Shown here: positions 60,401-64,000 of the stretch, one piece after another
Position numbering within the stretch: position 1 is the stretch's first letter
How the letters are laid out: every line of letters begins with the position of its first letter
From: Methanobacterium sp. ERen5
GTDB lineage: Archaea; Methanobacteriota; Methanobacteria; Methanobacteriales; Methanobacteriaceae
Direction of reading: 5' to 3'
Assembly (NCBI GenBank): GCA_024167805.1
Contig: CP099988.1
Span: forward strand, 1,744,001-1,808,000
DNA: 64,000 bases
Translations under genes and position numbers: made by a program
The notes under the pieces: model-generated
What the model saw: the letters and a program-made list of their open reading frames with translations, nothing else
The model's database searches: none
Told to the model about the DNA's origin: nothing

Positions 60401-60614
60401 CTTCTAAAAGTGAAAAAAATATTTAGTAAATCTGAAAGGTGGTGAAGATTATGTAGTAACGCATAATTTAGATATAAGCAAATTAAGGGCTCAACAAATT
60501 TTTAACTACGAAAGTCCCATTAAACATACCGAACTTAAACCAAAACCTCCAGGATTTGATATCGACAAAGTAAGGAGGAGAATGAAACTTTTACCGAGAT
60601 ACATTGAAAATTAA
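57422..60614 (+). CDS. Reverse transcriptase-nitrilase protein, DRT type 1-like anti-phage system; two probable missing bases
   Basis: About 1064 residues once joined. The RT part (1-590) has AIILSLDFKEYYYTA (motif A, about 209-223), PMIPIGFLPSLIISNWNL (motif B) and GRYVDDVLMVF (motif C, YVDD near 318). It ends at 59191, overlapping by 4 bp a TTG-initiated frame. One extra A near 59174-59178 gives a continuous LQNRHLRNIDELF. The C-terminal nitrilase has LIMPEVYIPYEW (Glu), EYRKHNLKP (Lys) and YYCYEIANIDHRA (Cys), so the triad is intact. A second missing A (A7 at 60413-60419) extends it to THNLDISKLRAQQIFNYESP and TAA at 60612. RT-nitrilase proteins are the UG1 (DRT1) defence systems of bacteria; UG5/UG6 relatives are alternatives. 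Codons are AT-rich. If the junction is real, these are two coupled genes. Confidence 0.8.
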
Positions 60615-61041
60615 TGATCTTATTTAGATTATTAGAGATTGATTATGAACATATTTTATTGATTTTAACCTAGTTTTACCATTATGCAACGGTTAAAGTA
60701 AACGAATTATCATTTGTAATATTGACAACTTCGTTATAGACGGCTTTAACGCAATAAAATTATTACATAGTGTACTATTAGTAATATATTAACCAAACTT
60801 GGTTTACAACCTGAACTCAGGATATTACTCAACACTTTCCCGGATTTCAATATTTAAGAGTTTAGTTTTCATAGCTTTCGTATGTTTGGGATATGAATTT
60901 CAATAATAATCTGCATAGAATACAATTGGACTTTTTCACGGGAATCGTAAACTAATTTTTCATTTTGAATTTATCGACATGTATTTATATTCAGATTGAA
61001 ATAAGTTAAATTTAGAAATTATAATTAACTGTGGGGGGTAA
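60615..61041. other. 427-bp intergenic region
   Basis: AT-rich, without a convincing frame. A GGGGGG-type ribosome-binding site ends it, just before the next ATG. It probably contains the promoter of the secreted protein (TATTTATATTC near 60979-60990). Confidence 0.4.
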
Positions 61042-62193
61042 ATGACAAACATTAATAAAATACCATTAATATTTCTTTTTATAATCATATTAAGCTGTAT
61101 TTCTGCTGTAAATGCTCAAAATCCACAGCAAGCCACGAATAATCCGAGTTCAATAGTCACAATTCCTGTTGATCCAACAGTGTTTTACTCCAGCACATTC
61201 GATTTAGGAACATCTGAACCTACGGCCCATGTTGGTGATAAAGTACAAATCTTGGTAACAATAACCAACACCGGATTAGTTGATTGGTGTCCTGTATCAG
61301 TATACCTTCCAGTACCAAACGGTACTAAGTTCATATCCTTTACTGTGCCTGATAGAAATCTTCAGAACTACGATCCAGCTACCGCTGTGTGGAACATGTA
61401 TAGAATGAGACATATTGAGAGGGGTCAACAAAAAACTGCAATACTAACTGTTGAAGTGCTCCCAGATGCTGCTGGAAAAACTTTAAACATAATAACCAAA
61501 TTTAACCAGCTAGTGCTGGAAGGTTATGGCATTGACATGGCAAAACAAGTTTCAGCAAGATCAACCAGCCTTTATGTTATGAATGGTGGAAACTGCAGTT
61601 ATAATGGTACTTCAGGACCTGGTGCGGCAACAGGTTTTTCAAATCCTTGGGCCAACACATCGAGTGGCATCTACAACAAAAATCTACTGGTGAAGTTACA
61701 GGTGAATGGAAAGGAAACAATTTATTACACAACCAACGGTAAAACTCCAAACAACATGAGCCAGAAATACATCAAACCAATCAACATAGGCTCTAGCACA
61801 ATGCTGAAATTTATTGCAATGGATCAGTTCTCGCATAAATCCTCAGTTTACACTAAAAACTACATAATCGACAAGATTCCACCTAAAATAGTGAAAACAA
61901 CACCTAAAAACAATCAAGTGGGTTTCTCGCTAAGTGCACCCCTAACCCTGACTTTCAACGAAAAGATCTCAAAATGCAGCCAATACAACAACATCCAAAT
62001 TAAAAACAAAAACACAGGAAAATCTGTGACAATCACAAAATCAGTATCAGGAAACAAATTAACACTTAAAATGGCTCGAAGCAGACTCAGCCTAAACAAC
62101 TATCAAATATACATCCCAAAAGGTGCACTTAAAGACGCAGCAGGGAACAAAAACTCCAAGTACATAGTAACGTTTAAAACTGGTAAATATTAA
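61042..62193 (+). CDS. Secreted multi-domain surface protein (DUF11, chitobiase-type and SbsA-like Ig domains)
   Basis: 383 residues. Signal peptide KIPLIFLFIIILSCISAVNA, cleavage before QNPQQ. Residues about 45-180 are a DUF11-type repeat (HVGDKVQILVTITNTGLVDW...YLPVPNGTKFIS...AILTVEVLPDAAG). Residues about 200-280 resemble the chitobiase/hexosaminidase C-terminal domain (IYYTTNGKTPNN...MLKFIAMDQFSHKS). The end (about 285-383) is an SbsA/Big_5 Ig-like domain (IPPKIVKTTPKNNQVGFSL...GALKDAAGNKNSKYIVTF). No catalytic domain is seen. Likely a cell-surface or adhesin-like protein, common in Methanobacteriales. No membrane anchor was found. Confidence 0.82.
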   Translation: MTNINKIPLIFLFIIILSCISAVNAQNPQQATNNPSSIVTIPVDPTVFYSSTFDLGTSEPTAHVGDKVQILVTITNTGLVDWCPVSVYLPVPNGTKFISFTVPDRNLQNYDPATAVWNMYRMRHIERGQQKTAILTVEVLPDAAGKTLNIITKFNQLVLEGYGIDMAKQVSARSTSLYVMNGGNCSYNGTSGPGAATGFSNPWANTSSGIYNKNLLVKLQVNGKETIYYTTNGKTPNNMSQKYIKPINIGSSTMLKFIAMDQFSHKSSVYTKNYIIDKIPPKIVKTTPKNNQVGFSLSAPLTLTFNEKISKCSQYNNIQIKNKNTGKSVTITKSVSGNKLTLKMARSRLSLNNYQIYIPKGALKDAAGNKNSKYIVTFKTGKY

Positions 62194-62377
62194 CTCTTTA
62201 ATTATTTCTCTATTTTTTTTATTTTTCTATGTTTAAATTACCCATTACTCTCTGAAATTATGATACTTATTTAATTAGGTCAGATTAATGAATCTGATAT
62301 GGGATTCGGATACTATATGCATGTACCATAAAAAAAGAAGGAAATGCCTTTTAAATTTTGTTTAGGTATGTTTAGAT

Positions 62378-63886
62378 CTATTGATTAAAATTTGCTTTCA
62401 TTTTGTTAACTTCCCTTTCAAGAGATTCGCCTATATCTTTCAAATGGTTGGCTATGGCTATTTTTTTATTTTTAACCCCTGTAAATGAAAGTACTGCCAT
62501 TAATGTGCTTAGCATAGCTCCAAATATCATTGCTCTTTGCACACCTGTTGTAAGATCTAAGGCGGCACTACCAAATAACTGGCTTTGAAGCATCAATTCC
62601 GGAGATATTGCAGAATTCAATATTAAACCACCATAGCAAACTGCAAATACCATCCCCATATTCCTCACGGTTGCTATAATGCCCGAAGCCATTCCAGCAT
62701 TTTCAGAAGGGAAAATAGACATTAAACTGTGGTTAGCAGATGGCTGGAACAGAGCTGCACCAAGCCCCAAGAGTCCGAGTCTCCAGAAAACATCGAAGAT
62801 GGTGGAGGACACAGTCAGCTGTGACAGTAATAATAGTGCAGCCGCAGATGTCACAGACCCGAAAAATATGGGTATTCTTGAACCTAACCTGTCTGAGAGT
62901 GATCCACCCACAGGCCCCATGAGTATCATCACCAGGGGTGAAGCAATTAAAACCATACCAGTCATGCTTGTAGAGAGATGAAGCACTTTTTCCAGGTAAA
63001 ATGGCATGATGAACAGCATCATGTACATACATGTGAAATTAAAGTGTAAGCATATGTTGAAAGCCGAAAAAACCTTATTTTTAAATAAATTCAATTTAAT
63101 CAGTGGATTTTCAGATCTTGATTCAGTTTTGACAAATATGATAAATCCTAATACTGCAAAAAAACCTGTAACTGCAGCAGTTACGTATTCTGCTCTTTCT
63201 ACGAGGTTCAATGAGTAAATAATTAGGAAGAAATATACAAATTGGAGTACTATGCCTGATATATCCCATTTAACTTCCTGTGTTGTGTTACTTTTTAGTG
63301 TGTAACAGCTGATTATAAGTGCAAGAACTCCGATGGGTATGTTAACCAGAAATATGGATCTCCATCCAAAAAGGCTGTTCATTATTCCACCAATAACCGG
63401 CCCGAATGCCAAGCCAGTGGAAGTAACAACTGCGTATATTCCGAATGCTTTACCCAGGTATTGGAGAGGAAAGGATTTTTCAATAATCACCATGGACACA
63501 GAGAGTATCATGGATGCTGTAACTCCCTGCAGTCCCCTGAATATTATTAGAATCGTTATGGTGGTGGATAAACTGCAAAGAATGGATGAAATTATGAATC
63601 CAAAGAGTCCAAAAATAAATATGCGTTCATGCCCATAGAAATCTCCAAATCTTGCAAAGAAAAGCACAAGACCTATGAACATGATGAGGTAAGAAGTTAA
63701 AACCCATTCAGCTGTCGCAACGTTGACGCTGAAAAACTCTGAAATGGTTGGAATTGAAACATTGATTATGCTAGCATTTAATGGAACCATCAGAACACCG
63801 ATGGAAACAGCCAGAAGAATTTTCCATTTATTACTGTAATCCTTCGTTGTATCAGAACCATTCCATTGATATTTTTGAGCCAACAA
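62378..63886 (-). CDS. MFS multidrug efflux transporter, DHA2 (EmrB/QacA) type
   Basis: About 502 residues with 14 predicted helices. KWKILLAVSIGVLMVPLNASIINVSIPTIS (motif D1-like), ARFGDFYGHERIF (motif A), IFRGLQGVTASMI (motif B) and GLAFGPVIGGIMNSLFGWRSIFLVNIPIG (motif C) are all present. It has no frameshift, unlike the pump at 11.6 kb. Start uncertain: TTG at 63886 or 63883 lacks a ribosome-binding site; the conserved part begins at DYSNKWKILL. Proton-driven export of drugs or small molecules is the family role. No regulator is in view. Confidence 0.88.
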   Translation of the reverse strand: MLAQKYQWNGSDTTKDYSNKWKILLAVSIGVLMVPLNASIINVSIPTISEFFSVNVATAEWVLTSYLIMFIGLVLFFARFGDFYGHERIFIFGLFGFIISSILCSLSTTITILIIFRGLQGVTASMILSVSMVIIEKSFPLQYLGKAFGIYAVVTSTGLAFGPVIGGIMNSLFGWRSIFLVNIPIGVLALIISCYTLKSNTTQEVKWDISGIVLQFVYFFLIIYSLNLVERAEYVTAAVTGFFAVLGFIIFVKTESRSENPLIKLNLFKNKVFSAFNICLHFNFTCMYMMLFIMPFYLEKVLHLSTSMTGMVLIASPLVMILMGPVGGSLSDRLGSRIPIFFGSVTSAAALLLLSQLTVSSTIFDVFWRLGLLGLGAALFQPSANHSLMSIFPSENAGMASGIIATVRNMGMVFAVCYGGLILNSAISPELMLQSQLFGSAALDLTTGVQRAMIFGAMLSTLMAVLSFTGVKNKKIAIANHLKDIGESLEREVNKMKANFNQ

Positions 63887-64000
63887 TTAAATTCTCAAAA
63901 AAGCTCAGTTCATGCTTCATAAAATTCATTTTTTTATAGTTTCGCGTTTTAAATTTCTTCATTTGATTTAAATCCAAATTTTAATCCTCCAAATAAATTA
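63887..64000. other. Window edge, upstream of the efflux pump gene
   Basis: AT-rich; likely holds the promoter of the MFS gene on the minus strand. A short minus-strand frame (MNFMKHELSFFEN...) is too short to call. Confidence 0.35.

Noticed and set aside
57422..60614. Retron, group II intron or diversity-generating retroelement as explanation for the RT
   Set aside because: No intron maturase domain, msr/msd-like RNA, or template/variable repeat pair was seen. The attached nitrilase fits DRT1/UG1.

Overview
This is a stretch of a low-GC euryarchaeal chromosome, most likely from Methanobacterium or a close relative in the Methanobacteriales. The support is an archaeal TATA-binding protein, Cdc48, FEN1, ribosomal protein L37e and an Lsm protein, coenzyme B pathway genes (aksA plus a homoaconitase-like large subunit), an F430-type NifH-like protein, ArfB of the archaeal deazaflavin/riboflavin route, and a tRNA-Leu without an encoded CCA. 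The order serB, tbp, CYTH, aksA, aconitase-like, DUF98, fen, DUF2119, ahcY, cdc48, tyrA matches what I remember of the Methanothermobacter chromosome.

Layout. 0-2.4 kb: cupin regulator tail, thioesterase and acyl-CoA ligase. 3.1-5.6 kb: Ski2-like helicase. 5.6-16.9 kb: housekeeping genes (arfB, PUA protein, lsm, rpl37e, toprim protein, purF, U32 protein, MFS pump with MarR, CBS protein, NifH/CfbC-like, GIY-YIG, MBL, DUF371) and tRNA-Leu(GAG). 17.3-20.6 kb: a secreted protein and a MarR-controlled MFS pump fused to CBS domains, with three copies of a perfect palindromic operator. 20.7-24.9 kb: DUF167, then sugar-nucleotide genes rfbB, galU, galE, then DUF2769.

25-41 kb is an AT-rich accessory island. 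It holds an OLD-type ATPase/TOPRIM pair facing a PHP-SMC (TrlF/Ppl-like) ATPase, enclosed by an intact and a decayed copy of a small winged-helix gene and a decayed galE copy. Next is a compact six-gene minus-strand operon: NurA, HerA, Mre11, Rad50, an RNase J-like beta-CASP hydrolase and an OB-HD exonuclease. This operon is my best candidate for an undescribed system. 41.4-56.8 kb returns to conserved core genes. 57.4-60.6 kb encodes a reverse transcriptase joined to a nitrilase domain, which looks like a DRT type 1 anti-phage system. 61-64 kb has a secreted multi-domain protein and a second DHA2 pump.

More than twenty genes, including purF and cdc48, are broken by single missing bases, nearly all in homopolymer runs. 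I read these as sequencing errors and give merged coordinates for the affected genes. In such entries the reading frame changes at the stated position. All functions come from reading the sequence and remembered family features; no search was run.
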